Below, piece after piece: positions 17,682 through 25,338 of a DNA stretch of 64,000 nucleotides. A model generated the notes under the pieces. The model saw nothing but the letters and a program-made list of their open reading frames with translations. It had not been told where the DNA came from and searched no databases. The DNA lies in the NCBI GenBank assembly GCA_029339505.1, contig JAQISU010000134.1:1786001-1850000 (forward strand), written 5' to 3'. Both the position numbers and the translations under genes were made by a program. Within the stretch, counting starts at the first letter, position 1, and every line of letters starts with the position of its first letter. The DNA comes from Unio delphinus (lineage: Eukaryota; Mollusca; Bivalvia; Unionida; Unionidae).

Positions 17682-18782
17682 ATGTCAAGTGTTTTGCAAT
17701 TGAAAAATAGTTTGCGATTTCAAATAATGGTCAATGAAGCATTAACAACCCGATTGGCTCGTGAACGACTGGATGCAATTAAGAGATTTGTACCAATTCG
17801 CGACTCTGTAAGAAATAAACTGCAACAACGACAGAGTTTACAAACTGATTTTGCTCTGGGGTCTGAAGAGTTGTTTAAACCAGTAACCACAGCAACGAAG
17901 GGGGTAGAGCGTGCTTTACTGGGAGATGGTCCCGAGACGGGAAAATCTGTTATTGGTGAACTTGAAAAACTAGCAGCGAAAACTGAACAAACTGAAAAAA
18001 CTGATCCGAAAAAAACGACTATTTCTCTGTTGAATAAATTTACTGATCATGCTAAAATATTAATAAAAAAACCTAGTTTATTGAAATCAAAGGATTATCA
18101 AGCCTTTGGTAATTTTGCTGCTCAAAGCTATAATTCAAAAAAAGATTTTTTAAAGGACGAGTATAAAAATGATAGAATATCAAGTAATGATTGGTTCGAT
18201 TATTTGTATAAACTAAATAAAGGGATTGGTCGTTTGAATAAGGATGAGATAGGATACAAGGAATTTAAAAAGGGAATTAGTAATTATAAAAGAGAACAAA
18301 TAGAAGAGCGACAACGAGAAATAGAAGAACGGCAAGAACTAAAACGTCAAACACCAACACGTAGACAAACAAGAAGACAAAAAAAACAACAACTACCACC
18401 TGATGATGATGATGATTTAGAAGAACGACGTCAAACACCAACACGGATACAAAAAAAACAACAACTACCACCTGATGATGATGATGATGATACTCTTGAT
18501 TATTTACAAACCACGGATACAGACAAACTAGATGAAGCAGCTGGCTATAGCGGAAGTGGATTAGGAAATCCAAGGATTGGAAACATTTGTCCTGATAGTG
18601 TTATCAATGATATATCACGATTAGATGTTCTCATCGGAGGAAAACGAGCTGGAAATAACTCTCCAGAAATAATTAATGAAGCAGCTGATATCTGTAGACG
18701 GTTATTTGCCGGCGGTATCATGGATATCAAAACCTATCGAGATTTCATTGACGAGTTAGCTAATGGGTATCATAGTGATTAA
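17682..18782 (+). CDS. Coiled, acidic-repeat Polinton virion protein
   Basis: A 366-aa protein; the ATG at 17727 is an alternative start close to where the conserved part begins. N-terminal helical block LARERLDAIKRFVPIRDSVR, then an adenain-type motif LLGDG at 79-83, a low-complexity basic region, two copies of QKKQQLPPDDDDD (about 235-275), and a conserved C-terminus (RLDVLIGGKRAGNNSPEIINEAADICRRLF). I recall a similar N- and C-terminal pattern in other Polinton proteins encoded just before the small basic virion protein. The same order occurs in the relic at 211-1964. A structural or core role is inferred from this position and the cleavage motif. Confidence 0.65.
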   Translation: MSSVLQLKNSLRFQIMVNEALTTRLARERLDAIKRFVPIRDSVRNKLQQRQSLQTDFALGSEELFKPVTTATKGVERALLGDGPETGKSVIGELEKLAAKTEQTEKTDPKKTTISLLNKFTDHAKILIKKPSLLKSKDYQAFGNFAAQSYNSKKDFLKDEYKNDRISSNDWFDYLYKLNKGIGRLNKDEIGYKEFKKGISNYKREQIEERQREIEERQELKRQTPTRRQTRRQKKQQLPPDDDDDLEERRQTPTRIQKKQQLPPDDDDDDTLDYLQTTDTDKLDEAAGYSGSGLGNPRIGNICPDSVINDISRLDVLIGGKRAGNNSPEIINEAADICRRLFAGGIMDIKTYRDFIDELANGYHSD

Positions 18783-18815
18783 ATAACAATTGAAAACACT
18801 ATTGTTTTTATAATA

Positions 18816-19253
18816 ATGATCATCCATTACAATCATGATAAACCAACCCTCGTCTATGTAGTTAATTCACGGTTTCCAGTTTATAGAGCATACTACGGAG
18901 ATGGCCTCGGCAAGACCATTTTAGGATTCTTTTCAAGAACGGCCCCAAAAGTGATGCCGTTAGCTAAACAACTTGGAATGAAAGCCATTGATGTTATTCG
19001 TGATAAGGGTATTAGTACTGTTGGAGATCTTGCCGGGAAAGCGTTTTCAACTGCGAAGGATAAAATAACATCATTAGTGAGTCGAAAAAAGAAACCGTTA
19101 CCGTCTACAGAAGAAATGCCTGCAAGTGTTAGTAAAATTATAAATAACGCAGTAGATGAAAAACTAGCGTCGATGGTAAATCAAGGAGACCAAAGCAATA
19201 TTGCAAATATGATAGCGGGAAGTGGCTTTAGAAAACCACGACGAAAACGCTAG
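18816..19253 (+). CDS. Small basic virion protein, pVI/pX-like
   Basis: A 145-aa protein with a hydrophobic/amphipathic front part (YYGDGLGKTILGFFSRTAPKVMP, 26-48), a basic patch (SRKKKPLP), and a basic tail FRKPRRKR. IAGSG at 133-137 fits the adenain cleavage consensus (M/I/L)xGxG and would release the basic tail. Polintons and adintoviruses encode comparable small proteins next to the capsid gene, likened to adenovirus pVI/pX. The role here, membrane or DNA interaction inside the virion, is inferred. The stop codon TAG lies inside the palindrome AAAACGCTAGCGTTTT. The initiator could be 18816 or a later Met; the conserved region starts near residue 20. Confidence 0.65.
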   Translation: MIIHYNHDKPTLVYVVNSRFPVYRAYYGDGLGKTILGFFSRTAPKVMPLAKQLGMKAIDVIRDKGISTVGDLAGKAFSTAKDKITSLVSRKKKPLPSTEEMPASVSKIINNAVDEKLASMVNQGDQSNIANMIAGSGFRKPRRKR

Positions 19254-19259
19254 CGTTTT
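19244..19259. repeat. Palindrome AAAACGCTAGCGTTTT, copy 3
   Basis: Perfect 16-bp palindrome spanning the stop codon of the small basic protein gene, 49 bp before the capsid gene start. Confidence 0.9.
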
Positions 19260-19307
19260 TCACGATGAAATGGAAAATCCGATTTAGACTCTGATAAATA
19301 GAATAAA

Positions 19308-21038
19308 ATGTTCAAAAAATCATCTGATCCAGCATTTGATATAGACGCCCCAGTGCGTAAAGATGATTCTGTACGCGATTATCAATTTTATTCTTATCAC
19401 GCAGTACAACCAGATCTCCGATCGCGAATTGAACTTCAAGTTCATGATACCAGTAAATATTTTCTACCGTGTGAGGCATTTATTGAAGTAGAAGGAGAAC
19501 TTGTAACAAATGTTGCAGCTGATACCCCATATGACAATAACTCAAATGTCCGAGTTGGTTTTGTTAATAACGGCATCATGGCGTTATTTGAAAGCGCTAG
19601 ATATCTCATTGATGGAAAAGAAATTGAATCCATTGACCGTGAAGTTGATATGGCCACAACAATCATAGGGTTAGCGAGATATTCTGATGATTATACAAGA
19701 TCAGCGGGTCCATCTATGATGTTTGCAAAGGATACCTCTGATACCGCTGATCACCTTCAATTCATTAAAGTGTTAACAGCACAGGGTACTGCAGAAGCCA
19801 ATCAACAAGAAGCAGCTAATCCAGAACGTCGAATTAGACCCGGAGCTGCGTTTGATATTCTCGGAGGCGTTAATGGTAATCTCAATTTAGGATTTGCAAC
19901 ACGTGTAGCAACGTTGCATGGGCAGCGTCGACGATTTTCATGTGCGATTCCACTACATCACATATTTGGATTCTGTAGAAACGTCCGAAAAGTTATTTAT
20001 GGAGCCAAACACACAATAGCACTCGTGAGAAAGGGTACTGATGATGATGCAATCTGGCGTAATGCTGGGGTTGCTGCCGGTAAAGTCATTTTAACAAAAC
20101 TATCATTATGGATGCCAGTGTTAACTCCATCAATCACAGACGAACAGCGACTACTATCATTTATGGACCAAGGAGGAAAGTCGTTGTTAAGTTGGTTATC
20201 AGTGACCACGGATATTAAACAAGACAGTGTTGATGGTACATTCACATGGCACCTGGCATCAAAACAAGGGGTTTCAGCTCCACGTCATATATTTATTGCG
20301 TTACAGAATGCTGCGCGAGCTGGTAATCAAGAACGAAGTCATATGATATTTGATCAGTTAGGTGTTAGTGAAGTCTCGCTGAGAATAAACGGACAGCAGG
20401 AACCATCCGAGGATATACAACTTGATTACGGTCAGAATCATATTGCACGTGTCTATCATAACCTGTTGTCATTTATGGCACGTGATCAAAATGTGGATAC
20501 CGGTTTGCAAATATCACAATTGGATTTTAAAAGCCTTTATCCGATTTATTACTTTTCATTGGAACATCTTGATTTGATGAGACAATCTGTCGTTGATATA
20601 CACTTTAGAGCCCGTGTAACCCGTCCGACTGGTCCACCAGTGATTAAAAATTTCAGAGGTGTTTTTATGAAAGATCAATTACCACATCAACCAAACAAAA
20701 CTGAAACAGGTATTATTAATCTCGATAACAGCACCGGACTTGGTACTCACTGGGTTGCATACGCTATTGATCCACGTGGGATTGTTTATTTCGATTCATA
20801 TGGATTAGCCCCACCAAAAGAGTTTATGCGGTATATAAAAACCCTTCCAATGAAGACTTGGTATTCTACGCTACCAACACAACAAATCAATGACCCACCA
20901 ATATGCGGCAGTGAAGTATTAAATGTCCTTGACGCTATTTCTAACTCCTTGGGTAACCCAAGGGGAAAACCACCTCATATTGTCGTTAATGACTACACTA
21001 GTAATCGCTTTTTAGAGAGAGAAAGAGTTTTACAATAA
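19308..21038 (+). CDS. Double-jelly-roll major capsid protein fused to adenain-like protease
   Basis: A 576-aa continuous ORF. Residues ~1-445 correspond to the Polinton major capsid protein (start FKKSSDPAFDIDAPVRKDDS; FRARV near 438 closes the second jelly roll), the building block of the icosahedral shell. From ~447 it continues as an adenovirus-protease-like Ulp1-fold cysteine protease: FRGVFMKDQLP, GTHWVAYA (H481), VYFDSYG (D496), Q526 and CG (C533). The Q-to-C spacing of 7 equals that of adenain (Q115/C122). Polintons normally encode these as two genes, so the fusion is odd. No frameshift is visible at the junction. The next gene's ATG is 1 nt after this stop. Confidence 0.88.
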   Translation: MFKKSSDPAFDIDAPVRKDDSVRDYQFYSYHAVQPDLRSRIELQVHDTSKYFLPCEAFIEVEGELVTNVAADTPYDNNSNVRVGFVNNGIMALFESARYLIDGKEIESIDREVDMATTIIGLARYSDDYTRSAGPSMMFAKDTSDTADHLQFIKVLTAQGTAEANQQEAANPERRIRPGAAFDILGGVNGNLNLGFATRVATLHGQRRRFSCAIPLHHIFGFCRNVRKVIYGAKHTIALVRKGTDDDAIWRNAGVAAGKVILTKLSLWMPVLTPSITDEQRLLSFMDQGGKSLLSWLSVTTDIKQDSVDGTFTWHLASKQGVSAPRHIFIALQNAARAGNQERSHMIFDQLGVSEVSLRINGQQEPSEDIQLDYGQNHIARVYHNLLSFMARDQNVDTGLQISQLDFKSLYPIYYFSLEHLDLMRQSVVDIHFRARVTRPTGPPVIKNFRGVFMKDQLPHQPNKTETGIINLDNSTGLGTHWVAYAIDPRGIVYFDSYGLAPPKEFMRYIKTLPMKTWYSTLPTQQINDPPICGSEVLNVLDAISNSLGNPRGKPPHIVVNDYTSNRFLERERVLQ

Positions 21039-21039
21039 C

Positions 21040-21972
21040 ATGATTGATATTTGGGGAAGACCTCTGAAACCCAAACCCGATGACACTGCAACCCCTGATT
21101 CTATCAAGGATATAAAAAAAAAAATTAAAGATGAAATCGCTGAGACGTTGAACTTAACAAGTGTTGACCCGAATGAAATAGTTGTATTTCAAGACAAACA
21201 GGGTAAATTGAAATCCAGTAATATTTCTCTGGATGATATTTTAGTTAAACAACAAAACGCAATCGAGAACACAGTTGCGTTATTTTCCGATCAGGGTAAA
21301 TTGAAAACCAGTAATATCTCTCTGGATGATATTTTAGTTAAACAACAAAACGCAATCGAGGATACTATCGCGTTATTTTCCAATCAGGGTAAACTCAAAC
21401 CGGGTGTACCCCTCTCGTCTATTACAGATAGAATAATTGAACTCGGCGATTCTCTGTTGGAACTAAAAACACTTCAATTTAAAACCGAAGAATACATAAA
21501 ACAGTTTACCGCATTTCGTAGAAATATCATTGATAAATTTATTGGAACCCAGTTGGATAAAATTGAACTAAAACTCCCTGATATTAAAAAATCCATCGAT
21601 GAGACGAAAAACTTCATCGAAGCCGTCAAAGGTGATTTTTCGAGGATGATAACAATCATTGAAAAAACAAAAATTCCTCATGAGAAAACCATTAACGTAG
21701 TATATACAATCCAACACGGATCATTTGAGTGGACACCTGAAAACAACACATTAGATATCACTGCAACCGTTAAGGGTATTTATCGATTAACACTAGTAAC
21801 ACCATTATCTCAATTTAATATTTCATCGTCCAGTTCATCCGGGGTCAATAATACAATTTCAACGATCATCGACAAGAATACAACTGAAAAGTTCACGTTA
21901 ATAGCTACTGATACAAATTTGGTTAGGGTTACAACAACGTGGTATGTGGAATTCGTAGCGGATTTAAGTTGA
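21040..21972 (+). CDS. Fibre-like coiled-coil protein
   Basis: A 310-aa protein starting 1 nt after the capsid-protease stop. Residues ~45-125 hold two and a half copies of a 34-residue repeat (QGKLKSSNISLDDILVKQQ), a pattern seen in phage tail and fibre shafts. A long heptad-rich helix follows (~140-220), and a C-terminal beta-rich, Ser/Thr-rich domain (ending TTTWYVEFVADLS). This shaft-plus-knob plan suggests a trimeric spike for host attachment; that role is inferred from architecture only. Repeat units are nearly identical in DNA (102-nt period around 21190-21400). Confidence 0.6.
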   Translation: MIDIWGRPLKPKPDDTATPDSIKDIKKKIKDEIAETLNLTSVDPNEIVVFQDKQGKLKSSNISLDDILVKQQNAIENTVALFSDQGKLKTSNISLDDILVKQQNAIEDTIALFSNQGKLKPGVPLSSITDRIIELGDSLLELKTLQFKTEEYIKQFTAFRRNIIDKFIGTQLDKIELKLPDIKKSIDETKNFIEAVKGDFSRMITIIEKTKIPHEKTINVVYTIQHGSFEWTPENNTLDITATVKGIYRLTLVTPLSQFNISSSSSSGVNNTISTIIDKNTTEKFTLIATDTNLVRVTTTWYVEFVADLS

Positions 21973-21992
21973 AAATTGCAAAGCAATTTCAC
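21970..21992. terminator. Hairpin after fibre gene
   Basis: GAAAATTGC and GCAATTTC form a stem around AAA directly at the stop of the fibre gene. It could help end or stabilise the transcript; no poly-A signal is assigned. Confidence 0.3.
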
Positions 21993-22007
21993 TAACGGTT
22001 TCAATTG

Positions 22008-22023
22008 AAAACGCTAGCGTATT
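22008..22023. repeat. Palindrome AACGCTAGCGT, copy 4 (imperfect)
   Basis: AAAACGCTAGCGTATT: a perfect 10-bp core with one mismatched flanking pair, in the spacer between the fibre gene and the 34-aa ORF. Confidence 0.75.
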
Positions 22024-22034
22024 TAAAATAAAAA

Positions 22035-22139
22035 ATGATTTCATCATCGCAATATCGCTATGATCAGGTCAGAGAGTATCAAACTAGACTCAAAACCTTG
22101 TCTGAGGAGTATGAATTGAAAATTAAAAAATATCAGTGA
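22035..22139 (+). CDS. Small coiled ORF (34 aa)
   Basis: ATG at 22035 and TGA at 22137-22139. The product is a single charged helix (YDQVREYQTRLKTLSEEYEL). The next gene starts 2 nt later, so the pair looks co-transcribed. Similar short helical ORFs precede the small membrane protein in other Polintons as I recall, but the match is too short to name. Confidence 0.45.
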   Translation: MISSSQYRYDQVREYQTRLKTLSEEYELKIKKYQ

Positions 22140-22141
22140 CA

Positions 22142-22600
22142 ATGATGGCCCCGATAGCTGTTCCAATTTGCATTTCTGCGGCAACAACAATCGCTGGAAT
22201 AATTTCAATAATCACAAAAAAAATATCATCATGCAGCCAACGGAAACTACAAGACTACATAATTCAATTTCATGTTGTGTCCACTGCATACTCGCAATTA
22301 TCCTCATTGATATCGTCATCGCTCGATGATACAATTATATCAGAGAGTGAGTTTTCAGCGATGGTAGATATATATGATTCTGCGATGTCAAAATTAGAAA
22401 TACAACATGAGTATAATAACAATGACAACACAGATGGAATTACTTCAACAAATAGTGGAGAACACAAAACCAGTACAAACAAGCATGATCTCAATAACCT
22501 CAACGAATCCAGAATTCAGTGTGAATTTCCCCTCTCCGGTCCCAGTGAAGGAAATCGCGCTAGCAAAATTACGAGTATACCACAGCTGGCCAAATATTAG
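22142..22600 (+). CDS. Small membrane protein of Polinton
   Basis: About 152 aa. A hydrophobic segment near the N-terminus (IAVPICISAATTIAGIISII, residues ~4-23) is followed by KKISSCSQRKLQDY and a helical region ending near IQHEYN. This hydrophobic-plus-SSCS pattern recurs, as I recall, in Polinton membrane proteins. The last ~60 residues are low in complexity and overlap the start of the penton-like gene (22407) in another frame, so only the first ~95 residues look constrained. An outer or inner membrane-associated virion role is possible but not shown. Confidence 0.6.
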   Translation: MMAPIAVPICISAATTIAGIISIITKKISSCSQRKLQDYIIQFHVVSTAYSQLSSLISSSLDDTIISESEFSAMVDIYDSAMSKLEIQHEYNNNDNTDGITSTNSGEHKTSTNKHDLNNLNESRIQCEFPLSGPSEGNRASKITSIPQLAKY

Positions 22601-23771
22601 GTCAAAACCATTTGGTGGTCAACAACCGAATAATTCACTGGTATTTGCAAATAAGAATAAACCCGACGGTACCCCAGACTGGAATGTTGTTTCCATACCA
22701 ACCGGATCATATCAAATTGAACAAATCAATGATGAATTCGCGCGTAGAATAAAATCGATTACTGGAAAAGAATCAAAAATAGCTATAACAGTTCATGTGC
22801 CGACACTATCATCTGCCATTGAAATAAGCACAGAAGGATACGTCGTAGATATCTATCAAAGTTCTATTAGAACCGTACTAGGATGGCCTGAATTACCACC
22901 CGGTGGAAAAACCGTTAAATTACCAGAACCACAAAAAACCGATTATATCACAGACAGGATAAAATCTGATAATCCAATAAAGAGTTATAAAGATTATAAT
23001 AAGTGGGAACTTTTCAATGGAATAGTAGAAAATAACGTTGTCAAATTCGTACCCCGACAGAACAAAATTACTGAAAATTTCACAGCGATGGAATATGATT
23101 TTTTACTGTTGTTAATATCCATTAAATCCGGCACTCTCACCCGAGATGAATTTATCAGCGTTGTCGAAATATGTAACAAAATCATCAATGACATGGAAAC
23201 ATTTCATTCACAAATTATTCAAGAGATATTAGGTGACGATAATCCTAAAACGAGAACAGAGTTTGCGATGAAAAGTAATATACGCGTAGAAGATATTCGT
23301 GAGTTTAAACTACCAGGATATAATATCTCAGAATTACAAAAATCTCTCAGTGATGCCATCGATGAAGGTTTCAAAAAAATCCATGATACGTGGAAAAAAA
23401 CACAATCTCAACCACAAACAACTATCCTCAAACATAATAATGACCCAGATGGTGGTGGCAGGCATATTGCTCCGTTCAATGTGAATATTTCAACGGTGAT
23501 TGCGCTCAATTTAGTATGTGATGTGATCGAAGGAAGCTATCAAATAAATTTAGAACGATCAAATCAAGCTCAGCAAGGATATATTTTGTATTCATTTGCA
23601 CCAACAGCCCCTCCAGGGTTTTTAATAATTGAGTCCCCGGTGAATCCAGTCTATATGCGATGTCATAATAATTCATTAACCAGAATTAATTTCAAACTCA
23701 CTGACCAATCTAATAATCTGATTGATTTACAAGAGGAGGTTTTACAAATTAGTCTGTTTGTAAAATCGTAG
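22407..23771 (+). CDS. Penton-like single jelly-roll capsid protein with helical insert
   Basis: A 454-aa protein. Start region VNFPSPVPVKEIALAKLRVYHSWPNI, IPTGSYQIEQINDEF, and the end region GYILYSFAPTAPPGFLII...VNPVYMRC...INFKLTDQSNNLIDL match the minor capsid (penton) protein of Polintons, which closes the five-fold vertices. Between about residues 165 and 350 the jelly roll is interrupted by a helical, charged stretch (TAMEYDFLLLLISIKSGTLT, QKSLSDAIDEGFKKIHDTW) that I do not know from the family. ATG at 22407 or 22422; the start overlaps the membrane protein gene. The stop lies 18 bp before the right TIR, making this the last gene of the element. Confidence 0.78.
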   Translation: MSIITMTTQMELLQQIVENTKPVQTSMISITSTNPEFSVNFPSPVPVKEIALAKLRVYHSWPNIRSKPFGGQQPNNSLVFANKNKPDGTPDWNVVSIPTGSYQIEQINDEFARRIKSITGKESKIAITVHVPTLSSAIEISTEGYVVDIYQSSIRTVLGWPELPPGGKTVKLPEPQKTDYITDRIKSDNPIKSYKDYNKWELFNGIVENNVVKFVPRQNKITENFTAMEYDFLLLLISIKSGTLTRDEFISVVEICNKIINDMETFHSQIIQEILGDDNPKTRTEFAMKSNIRVEDIREFKLPGYNISELQKSLSDAIDEGFKKIHDTWKKTQSQPQTTILKHNNDPDGGGRHIAPFNVNISTVIALNLVCDVIEGSYQINLERSNQAQQGYILYSFAPTAPPGFLIIESPVNPVYMRCHNNSLTRINFKLTDQSNNLIDLQEEVLQISLFVKS

Positions 23772-23788
23772 TGATTTTCGTCGTAGTG

Positions 23789-24106
23789 ATTTACATGACC
23801 CTCGAACACGATATCGTATCGGACTGGATCAAATATTCGGTTAACCCATAGCAGCAGAGAGGGTGAGTGACAACGATGTTGTAGTCCCTTTTTCCCAAAA
23901 AATGTAATAGTTGAAAAGTTTTTGATTTCATTAATTTCATTGAATTTTTCATATTTTTTTTTTGGACCTAATCCATGATTCACATACACATTGGGGGCCT
24001 GATGTCATTGACTTTTGGGTCTGATGTCATTGGTTTCATTGATTTTAAGCGTGATTTCAGTGAAAACTTGTCTAAAAATGTTGTCTGATTCGCCCCTTCT
24101 GCTGCT
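23789..24106. repeat. Polinton right terminal inverted repeat
   Basis: Inverse of 9672-9988. It carries, on the plus strand, a duplicate of the last codons of the packaging ATPase gene (HDPRTRYRIGLDQIFG and stop, ~23793-23845). Confidence 0.95.
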
Positions 24107-24111
24107 AATAA
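24107..24111. repeat. Polinton target-site duplication, right
   Basis: AATAA, copy of 9667-9671. Confidence 0.85.
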
Positions 24112-24267
24112 AGAGGTAACCAAGCCAAGGTCAGCCTGTTTACAACTAGAACCCAGATCAACCTGAATTTTCCAGAAAAATCTCCCAATTAATGAATATT
24201 AAACCCTAAATGACAAATTTGGATTTAACAATAAAAAATAAATAAATTAAATCCAATAGCCGTAACA
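24107..24267 (-). repeat. Gmr1-like 3' LTR, second part
   Basis: Continuation of the LTR begun at 9092, ending CCGTAACA at 24267. It matches 37355-37514 of the solo LTR. Confidence 0.85.
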
Positions 24268-24278
24268 CCTTCCCCCAT
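24268..24278 (-). promoter_or_regulatory. Polypurine tract of the LTR retrotransposon
   Basis: On the minus strand ATGGGGGAAGG directly precedes TGTTACGG of the LTR, the position of the plus-strand primer of reverse transcription. It fixes the LTR boundary and the element's orientation. Confidence 0.7.
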
Positions 24279-24399
24279 AAAATAAAAAGAAAGGTTTATA
24301 TGATAAAACTTTCTTTTTATCACAAACCAATTTACATCTGATGTTAAAAGAACTAGTATAAATTACACAATATAATAAATTGTTATACACAGGAAAAAG

Positions 24400-25090
24400 G
24401 TCTGCAATTATATTATCAAGAAATAGCCTCAACCTTTTAACTTGTCCATGTCCCACAAAATGTCCTAAGAAAACCACTCTAGCAGGGCAGAACTCACTCT
24501 TAAATAATTTAACAGTCAGACATGCATTAGTGAGTCTGTCAAAAAAATTTCTACGGTAATTGTTGCTAGATGTTCTTTCCAGGTGTCGTTGTAGATGATG
24601 ACGTCACAATATTCTAGACCAGAGATGATCATTTTTATGAGACGTTGAATTGGACTTTCTTTATATTGGTCGAGTCTATTTGGAGTCACAATGTTAAGTT
24701 TTCCTTTGCTCTTTCCATAGTGGAATCTGCCAAAATCCTTTCTGAAGGTCAAAATTTGGTGACATAATTGGCATTCCCAATTTTATCAATAGAATAGTCA
24801 ATTCTTGGTAATGGGAATGAATCTGTTTTTGTCACTCTGTTCACCTTCCTATAATCAGTACACATACGGAAAGTTTTATTTGGTTTTCAAACAAGTATGT
24901 ATGGTGAACTCCAATCACTTTTACTGGACTTGATAAAATCATTCTCCAGCAAATATTGAATTTCCTTTTTCAAGTATTCCTGTTTGAGTGGACTCGTCCA
25001 GCATGGATGCTGTTTGGAATTTTCAATTTCAACGTCATGAAAATTTTTGTTTGTCCTTGTAAAAAATATCTGGACATAAGTGCTCATATA
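24400..25090 (-). pseudogene. Ty3/gypsy reverse transcriptase relic
   Basis: On the minus strand: KSDWSSPYILV (24887-24920), then a degraded CTDYRKVNRV, then VIIYNDTWKEHL and VVFLGHFVGHGQVK, the order of Ty3/gypsy RT motifs. Several stops and a deletion remove the region of the catalytic Asp pair, so it is dead. No RNase H or integrase follows; the polypurine tract and LTR come about 120 bp later. RT therefore sits downstream of integrase in this element. Confidence 0.75.
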
Positions 25091-25338
25091 ATAATAATAA
25101 CTTTCAGTTCATTTCTTTCTTGCACTTGCAACTGCGAAAGTTTCTGGTCTAGATTTTTTTATAATTTCTGAATTCCAACAATTCGTCGCTCCAATGTCAG
25201 TAGAATCCGACGATATTTCTTCACTAAGTGGGACAGGTACCACTAAATTAATTACATATTTAACATGGCTATCTCTTTCAATATACTGGTACTCCTATAA
25301 TTTATTTAGATCCCAGAAGCACTAATACTATAATTTAA

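Larger units (their letters stand above)
9672..24106. mobile_element. Complete Polinton/Maverick (14,435 bp)
   Basis: The element starts AGCAGCAGAAGG and ends with the inverse. It has TIRs of ~317 bp (9672-9988 and 23789-24106) about 98% identical, and the 5 bp AATAA flank both ends (9667-9671, 24107-24111). AG termini and 5-6 bp duplications are the established Polinton signature. The solo LTR at 36684-37514 gives the empty-site sequence: one copy of the target joins GCAAGGTCA to the AAGCCAAGG block. Gene content is RVE integrase, FtsK/HerA ATPase, type B DNA polymerase, double-jelly-roll capsid protein, penton-like protein and adenain-like protease, the defining Polinton set. Almost all genes are open, so insertion was recent. 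Confidence 0.97.

Noticed and set aside
18277..18573. His/Val-rich minus-strand ORF opposite the acidic repeats
   Set aside because: Antisense of the Asp/Gln repeat codons of the virion protein.
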